Source: Sambucus nigra
Taxonomy: Eukaryota; Streptophyta; Magnoliopsida; Dipsacales; Adoxaceae
DNA length: 64,000 bases
Direction: 5' to 3'
Assembly: GCA_949130495.1 (NCBI GenBank)
Contig: OX422208.1
Span: 398,000,561 to 398,064,560, forward strand
How positions within the stretch are numbered: position 1 is the stretch's first letter; each line of letters opens with the position of its first letter. The translations under genes and the position numbers were made by a program. Below, in pieces: positions 25,061-36,772 of the stretch. The notes below the pieces were generated by a model that did not search any database, was not told the DNA's origin, and saw nothing but the letters and a program-made list of their open reading frames with translations.

Positions 25061-26318
25061 AAGGAGCAGGCCTGAGACTAATGGAAGTGAACTTGGGACC
25101 ATCATGGATAGACCCCATACGAGCATACATTGAAACTAACGAACTCCCTTTTTATCTAAAGGAAGCTAGAAAGTTGTGCTACAAAGCAGCCCACTATGTG
25201 ATGGAGGCCGAGGTGTTGTACAGGAGGGGTATATCATCTCTCTGCTAAGATGTTTTCATCCCACGAAAGTCAATAATTGATTAAAGAGGTGCACGAAGGC
25301 AGTTGCGGGGACACTCTACCAGAAGGTCACTGGTGAAGAGAATTACAACCCAAAGCTACAACTAGTCTACAATGAAAGTTGATTGTGAAGAATAAGCAAG
25401 GAAGTGCGACAAATATCAAAAGTACGCTAAAATCCATCACACAACAAGAGCGCGATTGGCACCGATCACATCACCTTGGTCGTTTGCGATATGGGGGTTG
25501 ATCTGGTAGGCCCGTTGCCAAGAACAAAAGGATTCAAATATTTGGTAGTTGCAATGGATTATTTCACTAAGTGGGTGGAGGTAGACCCCTCGTTGAAATT
25601 CCCTATAAACGAGTGTTCCATTTCATCTGGAAGATGATCATATGTCGCTATGGAATGACATTTTCTTTCATCACGGACCACAGGATGCAGTTTGACAACC
25701 AGGACTTCGAAGATTACTGCACCAAGTCTAGTATTCGAAAGATACACAATATGCCAGGGAACCCACAATGTAATGGTCAAACTAATATTATAAACAAAAA
25801 TGATCCAAGATGGGATCAAGAAGATACTCAATAATGCGAAGGTAAATTGGATCAATGACATGCACAATGTGCTCTGGACATACAGGACCACTTCGCGGAT
25901 AGCAATGGGAGAAATGCCTTACATGATCATTTTCGGTACCAAGACAGTAGTCCCTACGGAGATAGGAATCCCCAACCATGGGTCCTCCTTTTCAATTCCC
26001 CTAAAAGCGATGAAATGAGAATATTGGACCTTGACCTGGTAGAGGAAGTCAAGGAAAATGCAGCGTTACAAGTGGCTGCTTATCAGCAGAGGACTGCTCG
26101 CTACTACAACCGGTATGTCAACCCGAGCATCTTGAAAGAAAGAGACTAAGTCCTCAAGAAATTAATCCATAAGAACAACAGGCTGGAACCTAATTGACAC
26201 GGGCACTATCAAGTGACTAGTATGGTAAGACCTGGAACTTATCCGTATAGAAACCCTGAAAGGTGAACAATTCAAGAATTCATGGAATTTAGAACACCTT
26301 GAGAAATATTATCGATAA
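25061..26318 (+). pseudogene. Tat1 integrase, broken
   Basis: The N-terminal part lies at about 25,090-25,420. The core begins SPWSFAIWG, then loses one base at about 25,495 so that VDLVGPLPRTKG continues in another frame. ITDHRMQFDNQ (25,670-25,700) holds the second Asp. The third catalytic residue, Glu of the usual GQ-EVTNK, is replaced by Asn in GQTNIINK (codon 25,784-25,786). The C-terminal end is NLEHLEKYY before a stop at 26,316. Integrase inserts the cDNA; this copy is dead by sequence. Confidence 0.85.
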
Positions 26319-27029
26319 CGCCCATTTTACTTAGTCATGAACCGAGATTTTCAATATCAATAAAATATCGATTTCATCTTCCATGTTCTATTTCCTTATT
26401 TTCTTTTTTTGGAATAAGATATGTGTGCACATGCCTAATTACATAAACTTTGCATGGCTTCATAGTAAAAATAGTAGATGAATAGAATAATCTATGTATG
26501 ACTCCGTTGAACAAACAAGTCATGAATAGAATAAGTATTGTATGACTTTATTGAGCAAATAAGTCACGAACAGGAATTGTATGGTCTGGTTAAAATTAAC
26601 CGACCGCGAATAAAAATACTTGCCCCATGTATAAACTTATCATAACAAGTTTGAGAATAGGTAATTCGGCCTAGCCTCTGTATGACCTAATCGGTTGCAA
26701 ACAGTGGTAACTACCATATGTACGACTAAAATAGGCCACGAACGAAAATCATCGATAACTATTTGATCTAAAAGTGCAAAGTTCGATTATTCTCAATAAA
26801 AAATTTGCAATAAAAATGAAGGCAAGCAAAACAATAATCTTCATTTAAATAAAGAAAAAATTTGATACAAAATCAAATAATTTCATAATTGTTTAGTTAA
26901 AGTCCCTTAAACGCCCAAACTAAATAACAACGGGGCTAACCAAGTCTAAAAAGATCCAAATAAAAAGGCAACATAACAACAGCTTCACAAAAGTTCCCAA
27001 GGCAAGAATAGAAGTACCAACAGATCCTT
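26319..27029. other. Tat1 spacer between pol and antisense ORF
   Basis: AT-rich and non-coding. At 26,480-26,620 a unit of about 45 bp ('tgtatgactccgttgaacaa', 'tgtatgactttattgagcaa' and a decayed third) recurs with 'aagtca(c/t)gaa' after each. Tandem repeats in the 3' untranslated region are known in Tat elements. Confidence 0.55.
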
Positions 27030-29490
27030 AAGCTGAAGGAGCAGGTAGGGTACCATCCGCTGGGACTTCATTTCTATCTACCCCAGCCAAGGCAGTGGCT
27101 TCTTCATCATCACCTTGACACTTACTGACCTCATCTTCTATGTAAAGATAATGAGTCATCACCCACTTCTTCAACTCTTCATACCCATCTAGAAAAATAA
27201 GCCAACACAATCCACATTGTACTCGACCGAGAACTTAAACTTTTAACACCTTCTGCCTTAGCAGAAAAAAGAGCACCGCATGTATTTTTTAGATCCTTCT
27301 CGGATTTTTTTAAAGATTCTTAAGAAGCTACAAGTGCATAGCGAAGACTCTGAATGGTGGCATCACCAGTATTGTCATTGACCTTAAGAGTGATGATGTA
27401 CTCTTCAGCAGTGCTCAATTCAATGGTCTTGTTCACCAATTGTTCATCCCTCACTTTTAGCTCGTTAGACACTCCATTAAAGATCTCTTTTAACTTTTAA
27501 TGCTCAGTAGTCAACCCTTCAAAAGAATATTGGTTTGACATGGACTTTTCCCTAAGGGCAGTAGTTTCTAGTCCCACATGCTGATAAGATAAAGGTCAGT
27601 AAAGAGGCAGTAAGCATAAATATAAATAAAATAAGGGCAGAACTTACCACCACTAACCTATGACGGGATAATCTCTAGAGAGAGTCTGGATCGTACCCCT
27701 TAAGAACTCAAAGTCATTACCATGACCATGGTAACCAAGAATCTCAATAGAATTATTGGCATAATAAAATATGGAGACTTGGTCGGCCTTCAACTCTTTA
27801 AAGGAAATTTTTTTGTTCGGATCAAACTGGAACTCGGGAACCTCTCCATAATGAGAGGTGTGTCCAGAACCCCTCACCAACCTACAGAGGGTCTCCTTAT
27901 CCTTTCCTTCACACTTGGAAATTTTATATGCCTACTCGACATCAGGAGGGTTGAGGGATATTTTCTCTCTAATATTGGGCCCCTCAGAATGCATAGGGGC
28001 CTTCCCTTTCTAGGCTCTAGCAGCAGCAACAATAACATCGACCTCTTTCTGGTGAGGATCCTGCTCAGCCTCCTTTATAGCGATAGCCGCATCCTGATCA
28101 ACCCTAACTTGTCCCTGCACGATCTCCATCTTTTTCTACCTGGTCAAATCCATGGCCTTGTGATCGATACGATAAGGAGGCAACCTGAACGTATCTTTTG
28201 AATGATGTTCCTTAACACCTCAGAATGGGCGAGAAGATGGGTCAACTATCATGATGCGGTAAAAAGAAAAAAGAAAGAAAAAGATGAATGTGTATCATAC
28301 CTGCTTCGAAACTTTCTCCTCCACCAGTAGACGGTTCACCAACACCAGTGTGTGTTTCCCGCACTACACAACCTTCCAATTCAACTTCGAATTTTACAGG
28401 CCCGAGTCCTCCTGGGAAAGTATGATACCCAGCAACAATTAACTTTTCAATAGAGAATAACTCCTTGAATGTAGGAGGTTTCTTCTCACTGTATGACTCA
28501 ACAAGATTAACCAAAGACTTGGGAAGTCTGGGGGCTCGCTTCACTGGAAAAAAGAAAAGAAAATAGCAGAGCAGAATATCAGTAAATGATATAATAAAAA
28601 AATAAACAGCAAAGCAGAATGCAAGAAAATATTTTTACCTATTCGGTTAGGTCTGGCCCATGCGCTTGGGACGTGACACAATTTGTCCTGCTCATGGGAC
28701 CTAAACTCCTAGTCCCCTTTCGCGAACACATACTGACCTTTCCAACTATGAATACGACTCTGGACTATCGTAACCATTCTGTAATAGGTTTTTTTAGGAG
28801 AAAAATAGTAATATTCGGGGGATTTGGTGTTGTCTTACAAGCCATGGACATACATGAATATGTTCCCCATGATATCAAAGTAATTTTAGGACTTCCAGAA
28901 TATTATAGCCCCTAGAATGGTCCTATAGGTGTTTGGGGGAAGTTGGGTTAGTGTAACCCCATAACCCCTCAAGATCGATCGGATAATTAGGTGAAGAGGC
29001 AACCTCAACCCCATATGGAGATCCCATAGGGGAAGTCACACTTCCTCAGCATCCCTCACTCAGTAAAAGTTATCCTCGGGGTTGGTGAGCCTTATCTGAA
29101 TAGCTATGGGGATGGAAAATTTCTCTCTTAAAAAATCTAGCTCATCATCTGTGATGGTACATTTATATCACGTAGCATCAGTCTCCATGGAATCATAAGA
29201 ATTAGATGAAGAGCCAGCATCCTCCTTCACAGAATCAGCACTAGACACACTTATAAGGGATGTATATGGGTGCAGACCAACACTCTCCGAATGCGCATAC
29301 TCAGCCATGTCCGTACCAATATCATCAGAGGAAGGATTAAGGTCTATTGCAGATATTGAACACTATTTGTAAAGTCACCCTCAAAAGGGAAAGGGCCAGC
29401 TAGACTCGTATCAGAGTTACCTAGAATAGGGGATTGCATGTAAGAGTCACCTGGGTCAAGCGCAGGGACATTAATCAAATGATCTTTAGG
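27029..29490 (-). pseudogene. Tat1 antisense extra ORF (putative gypsy-type transposon protein), broken
   Basis: Read on the minus strand, a protein-like signal runs from about 29,490 down to 27,029. It starts with an acidic Ser/Asp-rich N-terminus (SSNSYDSMETDAT). The core follows at about 29,012-28,790 with GLRLPLHLIIR, LTQLPPNTYRTILGAIIFW and a YYYFSPKK block. Next come MKRAPRLPKSL and a Gly-rich linker (28,544-28,242), EVPEFQFDPNKK (about 27,840), and a coiled-coil-like stretch (27,640-27,240). The core fits the family annotated as 'putative gypsy type transposon' (Transposase_28). Antisense ORFs between integrase and the 3' LTR are a known Tat-lineage trait; their role is unknown. Several stops and frameshifts are present. 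Sense frames here are shadows. Confidence 0.65.
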
Positions 29491-30358
29491 CATATAGAAG
29501 GTATGGACCGGTTATTACTCAGGCCAAACTACCGGTAAGGGGTGTGGAAACCTCCTTTCAGTGATCCCAGAACGTTCGAGAATGAAATTGTAAATTCGTT
29601 GAACATTGGGGGGAACTCATAACTACAAAAACCCAATTATAGTAGGAAATAGATGAAGAGGACAACTTAGGGTTTTCTTATCGCAAACACTTATACCTAG
29701 ACCAAAATGGAAAAAATGCTCCTAAATCTTCCTATAAACAACCTAGGCCAACCAACTCAATGGTCGTCTAAGCCCAGATGCACCACCAAGTGTCAACAAT
29801 AATAAACCACAAGCAGTAAATAGAAGGAAAACCAAAAAGATGAACTTGTAAACCCTGATAATGGTGGGAAAATGGTGTACTTGATAGAAATCAATTAGAA
29901 CACGAGGACTTAGGCCATGTACTGAAAAGAAAATCGAAAGAAGCCCAAATAATAATCTTTTTCGCTCAAGGACACTTAAGGATGCTCTAAGGGGACGCCT
30001 GAAAATTTTTCTTTCTCTAAAGCTCTTCTATAAATGTTTGAATTGTTATAACAAGTGTGATTTGTGGCGGTATTTATAGTTTTGAAGAAGTGATTGAAAG
30101 GACGTGGAAGAAAGAACGTTAAAAATCTGTAGAAACTCGAACGGCGGTACTGAGTATCTGCGCACACGCTCTGACACATTCATTACAAAGAAGATGCTTC
30201 AGCTTCCTGACACTTGTCCTCATAAATCCTCGTATATACAAAGCAATATGGTCGGCCTGAGCTGACCACATGGCAACCAACCCCTCATTATAGTGCGAGA
30301 AGAATAAAACACTCCATCCACTCACCCTAAATGAGAACTCAGGGCTTATGCATGAAGT
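29491..30358. other. Tat1 non-coding DNA before 3' LTR
   Basis: No supported gene. If the antisense ORF has its own promoter it would lie here on the minus strand. 'ctataaatacc' (minus, about 30,069-30,079) is a possible TATA box followed in that direction by a short leader. Confidence 0.4.
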
Positions 30359-30371
30359 CTTGGGGGCTTAT
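30359..30371 (+). promoter_or_regulatory. Tat1 polypurine tract
   Basis: CTTGGGGGCTTAT lies immediately before the 3' LTR start TGTTATACC. It is the plus-strand primer site and marks the LTR boundary. Confidence 0.7.
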
Positions 30372-31024
30372 TGTTATACCCTTGTGGTCACAACCTATTC
30401 AAGGCCCAAATACGACCAATGAAGGGCCCACAGTGGGGTCAGCCTAACTCAGAGCAGGAGGTTATCTCATGTATTAATTTTCTTGACTAATCGTATGGAT
30501 AGTTGTCGCCCTCAGTAGAAGTGGTTTCTCATACCATATGAACGTGATCTTATATACACCCAAGAAGTTTTCCTGCCAGTCACGTGGAACATGAGAACGT
30601 GGTTGTTATGAATCTGTTATCCAAGAACCCCTTTACTAACATCAGAACGAGATCCAAAGGAACACGTTTGTTATTTTTTATAAGCACGTGTAAGCGGGTG
30701 TAACTGCCTGACCTATAAAGGTAACCCACCTCTCTATTAAAATATTCTCCAAAATGCACCTATAAATAGGAAACCAATCCACCTGGCAAGGGGACTCTCA
30801 CTCTCTCTCATCTCCTAAATCATTAAGCCATCATAGAAGCCCATTTTTTAATCTTGAATAGTGAATTAAAAGGAGGTCAACATTATGGACATAGGTTTCC
30901 TTTAAGGGCCCAACCACGTAAAATCTTTCGTGTTCTCATTTTCTCCCATCCCCATTCTCCATTATTGCTTTTCTTTACTGTTGATTAATTGATTTTTTGT
31001 TATCTCCATTTTTTTACATTAACT
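30372..31024 (+). mobile_element. Tat1 3' LTR
   Basis: It is homologous along its length to 16,701-17,359. It ends CATTAACT where the 5' copy has CATTAACA, and is followed by GAATC, the right target duplication. The TATA box is conserved at 30,761-30,768. Confidence 0.9.
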
Positions 31025-31029
31025 GAATC

Positions 31030-31630
31030 ATCAAAAATTGTGAAGTTGAGATAATTAATAAATTCATGGCATAACGGATTAAAGAGTAAATTAAGTTAAT
31101 ACAGTATTGTGTTGGTCGAGGATTAAAGGAATGATTTTTGTAATGGAATAGTAAAGTTTTGAACAATGGATTTTAACCAAAGTTAAAGGAAATGTTTTGA
31201 ATAAAACGTAATTAATTTGTATATAGTTTGGTTATCATATATTCGTTATCTCACCATTTCCTTTCGACGTTCATTTTTATATTGCATTGTTGTTGGGAAC
31301 CCCATTGGTTATTGACTCACCCTATTCACTTTGTTATGACGGGTTAAGTGATATTTCATCTTTTGAGATCGTTTCTCAAGTAAATGATTCTTATTATTTA
31401 TGTTAGCAACTTTGATTGCACAAACCCTAGGGCATTGTCTAATGTATTCCACACTTGTTCTTATTTATTCATATGCCTGGAAAACGAAACTACATGCTCA
31501 CTCGATTAATTTAATTAAATAAAAATGGACTAAAAATTCTAGGTTATTTCACATCACTCCACACTTAGCGCAGTTGAACCTCTTTCGATTCATCAATGAG
31601 TGATCCTTAAATTCGGGTCGGGGAATTATA
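31030..31630 (+). mobile_element. outer element 5' LTR, segment 4 (3' terminus)
   Basis: It resumes the interrupted LTR after Tat1 and ends '...cgggtcggggaattata', the style of chromovirus LTR ends (usually GGGG-N-TTACA). The primer site follows three bases later. Confidence 0.6.
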
Positions 31631-31633
31631 ACT

Positions 31634-31645
31634 TAGTATCAGATA
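31634..31645 (+). promoter_or_regulatory. primer-binding site (tRNA-Met type, degenerate)
   Basis: TAGTATCAGATA matches the common site TGGTATCAGAGC except for three positions and sits three bases after the LTR end. It supports 31,630 as the end of a 5' LTR. Confidence 0.6.
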
Positions 31646-34600
31646 TTTAGGTTTAAATTCCCTATAAGGTTGATATGTGGTCATACGATCGGGTTAAGAT
31701 CTTTAATCATCAAAAGCTAGGGTATGGGCTCGACTTTGTAAGGTGAGAGAGAACTTTAATTTTCACGCATATGCGATTGCGGCATTAGATTTAAAGACTA
31801 GGACACCATTGGAAGTCTCTTCATTGGTAATAATTAGTTTGTTTTTAGTCGTCTTACTAACTCCTAAGCTCCCTTGGGTAGAGTAACAAGCGGCTTGATG
31901 AGTTTTCACCTCGAGACACTTGGTAATATTGATATTCTCAAAAAGTGAGTGGCGTCACATATCGCATACTAAAGGTTGTTTAAGCCTGATTAAGGATTAA
32001 GAAATGTCCTGTGGCATTATAAGGTAAGGATCCCATAAAATAATTATGATAATTCGTGGAATTGGGAAATCAGACTAGTGCATCAAAAGTCTGGTGGACT
32101 CGTAGCATAGAGATTGGGTACCCTATTTTGGCACCCAACATTACTTAAAGCTAATAATACTGAACTAGAGAGTCTTGACACCATGGTTGTGTCTCATCAT
32201 AGGCATCATCACATCATAGATCAAGACATAGTGAAGTGTCGGTAGTAGCCCGAAGATACACAACAAGGGTTAATGTTAGTGGTTTTCAAGTATCGTTGAA
32301 TAAGTGTTATAAAGGGGCTTGGTACCTAGTGTGAAAGTGCAAATTTCCTAAGGAAAGTGATTAAACGTATTGAAACATTCTTGCACCATGTCAAATGTCT
32401 TAAGTAATTTTTATTGTTGATGAAACTCATATGTAGTATTTGGAGGCGAAGGAAACATACAATAGATCTTTCCTAAGTGTTTTCCCTCGTACAACATTTG
32501 TATAAGGTAAGATTCAATCTCGAAGGAGGAATTTCAATAGTGCCCATTATATTTTTTTTAAATCTCATTAGTGGCTACACTGTCATTAAAATCATAAGTA
32601 TAGTCACAGGTAAGCATTGAGGTGCCTCGTGTAGTAGGAGTTGTATCATTTGAAAAGGTTCTCAATGTCAGTGAATGACATTGATTTTATTTGTATTTCA
32701 GACGAGAGTGCTGTAAGTGACATCATTGGGGTGAAACAACTTTAGTTCTCATGATTCATTAGAGGACTAGGAAATTTTTTATTTTATCGTATCTGTATAT
32801 GAATAGGAAAGAGACTATGATTAATAATAGAATCGCTAGATGCAACAGTGTTTGGTAGCATATTGATTTGACCAGGTAAGAAAGATTTTTGGGTTTTTAA
32901 ATAGTTGGAAATAAAGGAAGATTGTAACATCGCCTTTTCCCTTTGTAAGTTGTATCCAAGTATGGATAGTACGCACAACGAGTGGCATTGCATCGTGTGT
33001 ATGCTGGCACACTTATGTCAGGTTAGGGTGACAGGAATAAGTTAGCCTTCCGCGTGTCTCGCACGGGATTTGGAAATTAAGAAATCTAGTGTAAAAGGGA
33101 TATATACGGCTCGAACATCATGATCATTTCAATTATGTTGGCATTAGTCGATATAATTAGCATCCAATTCAAGTGAAGGAATGGTTACTCAAAATATTGC
33201 AAAGTGTACGATGGTTGGCATTGTGGTAACGACACCCATAGTAGGGTCGGCACACTACAAGATAGGATTTTTGACAAGCTATGCTATTGGGGAAAAAGGG
33301 GTACACCTCATTTTTAAGGAGGGGAGTCTGGTGTTTTAGTCTCGTAAATAATAATAATACTCCCATAGTCGTTGTATAAGCTTGACGATTTCATTTCTCA
33401 GCCTTGTTGAGGATTATCGTCTTAATCCAGGGTATGTGGCCATGCAAGGACTACATCGATCCATAATAAGTAAACTCAGTGGTAATTCTAGTGGCGTGTA
33501 TCATTGAGTCCGCAATGAGTAAAACAAGGTTCATTATTTGTATGAGGATATCCTTTGAGTTTAGGGAATGTATGTCCAAACGGTTCATCATACTCTGACT
33601 GCATTCGATTTTCTTCTAATAGTCAAAACCTTGGTACTTAATGTCTATCTGAGTACCACGCAGTTTGACTCAATGTCTGTGCGTGTTGGTCCTGGCATGA
33701 CTGATGCATCATAGTAATCGAGGACGTTCTACATATGATCATACGTTTAGGGTTGCACGATCACCCCAGTATGTGTGTGCATGGTTACTAGGGTGATTGA
33801 ATTTTTTTCCAGGCAATCATTTTCTTATTTGGTCATAATGTCTCATTGGGTGTGTCACGATCGGACGTAGTATATGGATAATATCATAGGTACGAGGCCT
33901 CATAATCCAAAGGTTGATTAAGTGATATCTAAAGGTTTGAACTTAAGGTATGGAAGCAAAGGCGTCAAACTAGAGAATCAACTTCGTTGAGAACGTCATC
34001 ATTGTATGCTATCGTGCATTACAGATTTAGCGTAGCACACAAATATGTGACTATAAATTGCAAAACCTAAGTCAAGGGTAATAATACATAAAATTTTCAT
34101 GTGAAGTAAAATGTCATATAGGCATTTAAATTTTAAATGTTTTTTAATTCATTGGATTTTGGGAGGCGTGTTGATAAAGAGATAAATCTCCATATATTGA
34201 GCCCATGAGGTTTGGGTGATTATAACATTGGGTTGCATAGGAATCTTAAGCTCAATGACTCGTAAATCTTGTGGAAAAGTTAGGCATAACCTTGGTAAGA
34301 GGTTGGAGATTGATAGTATGTTAGTAAATGACACATGTGACACCACATAGATGAATCAGAGGACAACATGTATGTTTAGTTGTCAATTTGGGCTAGTAGG
34401 TGATCCTTATGGTTTTAGCCTATGAAATATTGTTTTCTCTAAATGCGCATGTCTCATGAAAATCTGCATGTCACTGGTGAGAGATCCAACGAAGGTGGGA
34501 GTAGGCATTCATGTTGGGGAACAAGGTGATAATGATATTTTTTACATATGATATCCTAGCAATGAGAAACTTAAAGGGTTGTAGTGCTTGCATAGTCACA

Positions 34601-34713
34601 GAGAGAACTTATGATTGCGTATGTCCTAGGAGAGAAAACGGTGATATGATGGTGATAAGTAAATGCATTGATGGTTATGGATGAAGGTATGAATTTCGAG
34701 CATGAAATTTCCT
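31646..34713 (+). other. non-coding interior of the outer LARD-like element
   Basis: About 3.1 kb between primer site and polypurine tract. I looked for gag, the protease DSG, RT YVDD, RNase H and integrase motifs on both strands and saw none. Stops are dense in all frames. The longest frames (about 65 to 69 codons on the minus strand) have no domain. The base composition is higher in GC than the LTRs, and the sequence lacks obvious repeats. This could be a LARD-type structured RNA template mobilised in trans, or a very decayed coding region. Confidence 0.55.
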
Positions 34714-34726
34714 TAGGAGGGGAGAA
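34714..34726 (+). promoter_or_regulatory. outer element polypurine tract
   Basis: TAGGAGGGGAGAA directly precedes TGTAATACCC. This is the classic purine tract of chromovirus elements and identifies 34,727 as the start of a 3' LTR. Confidence 0.85.
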
Positions 34727-35935
34727 TGTAATACCCTTGATTTTAATATTTAAAGTAATTGTTAAATATTTTGGTTGCGCAAAAGTTTTATGTAAAATAG
34801 TCACATGCGTTGCATTTCATGGGTTGCACAAGTGTTAAAAAGGATAATTTACGTTTTAAACGAATGTCTCACATAAAATTTTGCATGAAAAATTTTATGT
34901 GTAGTATATGGAGGTAGAATATAACGAATAGGATTTTGCATGTCGTGTTCAGCCTTGGCTTGGTGCATACATGATGGACATGCAAAAAAAGGATAATAAA
35001 TGCGCACAAATGACAGTTGATCTTAAATGACAAAATAAACGTGCGTGAACCACTCGTATTGTGTTAATAACATATAATAAATTTCGTAGACATATTTTTA
35101 GTATTATTTTTATACATGGGGTACAAGCCTCATTTTTGGTAAAAGTAAAATTACACTTTCGTCAAAAAAAATATGGATATTGAGAAAAAAAAAAAGAGGA
35201 TATTTTCATAAAAAGATAATATTTAGATACAAATGTTATTTTTATGATTGGAGCACATACTTTATTGAGATTAATAAATAAATGTAACTTTATGGGATTT
35301 TCTTGCAGAGGACTTAGTATTGGTTAAATAGACATTTTAATCTATTTAGGATTTTTCGGATAGAAATCTTATAAAGGACTAACAAGATTAAATACATTTT
35401 AATTACCTTATATATGCCTATAATGGTTCTAGTGGTTATAAGGAGGAAACATAAGGATTTTTATACCTACAACTAGGTCAACTATCGTTAGTGGGTGACA
35501 TATATTGTCATAAAAGGTGTTGTGCATTCATTTTATCTAATGGAGACTTTTACACATATGAGGGTATAAGCTAATTAACGGTGGTATGGGATGGGTCCCC
35601 CAACCATGTTAGAACAAAAGACCAAGGAAGAAAATAATGATTTAGGATACCTATCTTACATGGCGAAATAAATTTTAAAAAAATAAAGGGCTGATTTGAG
35701 TTGTGTGTGGTGTCCCTTTCAAAAAATTATATGATTTGGCCACATAATCCCAAACGCTGAGGCAAATAGCCCAGCCGTGGTGGGACTCCTTCCGCTTAGG
35801 GTGGGATAGGGAGTCTAGTAATTAGTCATTTGGTTGCCTTTCTTCACAAACTCAAATTATGAGTTATCATGTATGTGAGGTGATTGAGGGACCCACCTTA
35901 GTTCATTATAGCAGCTAGGATATTTAATAAAAGCC
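34727..35935 (+). mobile_element. outer element 3' LTR, truncated
   Basis: Homologous in order to 6,687-7,340, 12,665-13,254 and 14,857-14,940. It has none of the insertions seen in the 5' copy, so it serves as the empty-site reference. The match ends near 'ttaataaaagcc' (35,925-35,937). The remaining roughly 2.4 kb of the LTR is missing or displaced. Confidence 0.8.
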
Positions 35936-36772
35936 TATATAATCAACCTTGAACCCAATTGTAGCACTGTAGGCCCCGAGCGATGATGTGCACGGGGGAA
36001 ACATGTTCCTTAATGATGGATTCCCATGAGTGCTTATCTCCCAGTCCGTTGCGTCCCCCCGAGGTCGGGTTGTCGGCTCGACGTGGGTCGAATGATTGAG
36101 ACTTTGTTGTTCTAAGATGTTTGACGTCATATCTAATTTGAGTCGCACAACCCGAGTTTTAGGCCTAGGACTAAATGTATTCCATGTGATAAGGGGTTTG
36201 GTGGTTGTTAAGAATCTCCAGTATATTTTATACAAAAAAAAAAGATTCGAGTTAGCCCTTTCGGGCTAATCCTAAGGCAGATTTAAGTATGCGATTGGTC
36301 CAAAGATTCTTGTTATGTGGGTTCAAGAATTGGGCTATTAGAGGGGAAGGTATTAGGCACTCCACTTATTCTTCATGTTTCCTTATTTATATGCTTATTA
36401 TTACTCTTAACATTAAATTATTACTTTTTAGTTATTTTTATAACTGGTTTAGAGACCTTAGGTTGAGAATCCCGTAAACGTATGTAGGTGCTTAGGTATG
36501 AAATGGTATAACTGAGAAGTGAGGTAACATCACTTCAACTGGTACAGGTACACTAGGGTGCTTGTGTATGACTCTGTGCTTGTATAAAGGGTGGTCATTA
36601 ACATGCATGTGAGTGTGAAAAAAGGATCGGCTTGGGCAATGTGTGTCCGTAAATGTGTGAAGATGTGTACATGCGAAGTCGCGACATAAGATAGTTTGAT
36701 ATCTCACTATAGATTGAAGGAGACATAGAAAGGCAGTATGGGAGAGGGGTACATCTCTATTGTGATAGCATA

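Larger units (their letters stand above)
16701..31024 (+). mobile_element. Tat1: Tat-lineage Ty3/gypsy retrotransposon, decayed
   Basis: LTRs lie at 16,701-17,359 and 30,372-31,024, with TSD GAATA/GAATC (16,696-16,700 and 31,025-31,029). Internal order: tRNA-Asp-type primer site, gag, protease, RT, RNase H, integrase, a non-coding spacer, an antisense extra ORF, and a polypurine tract. It is inserted in the outer element's 5' LTR and is itself split by a solo LTR at 21,359-24,572. Without that insertion it is about 11 kb. The LTRs differ at many sites by eye, so the insertion is old. All ORFs carry stops or frameshifts. Confidence 0.9.

Noticed and set aside
27722..28915. Plus-strand frames of 159 and 98 codons
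   Set aside because: They are the opposite-strand shadow of the Tat1 antisense ORF, whose minus-strand reading shows the recognised core.
35924..36235. 103-codon minus-strand frame
   Set aside because: It resembles LTR-derived sequence and has no recognisable domain; an isolated frame in repeat DNA.
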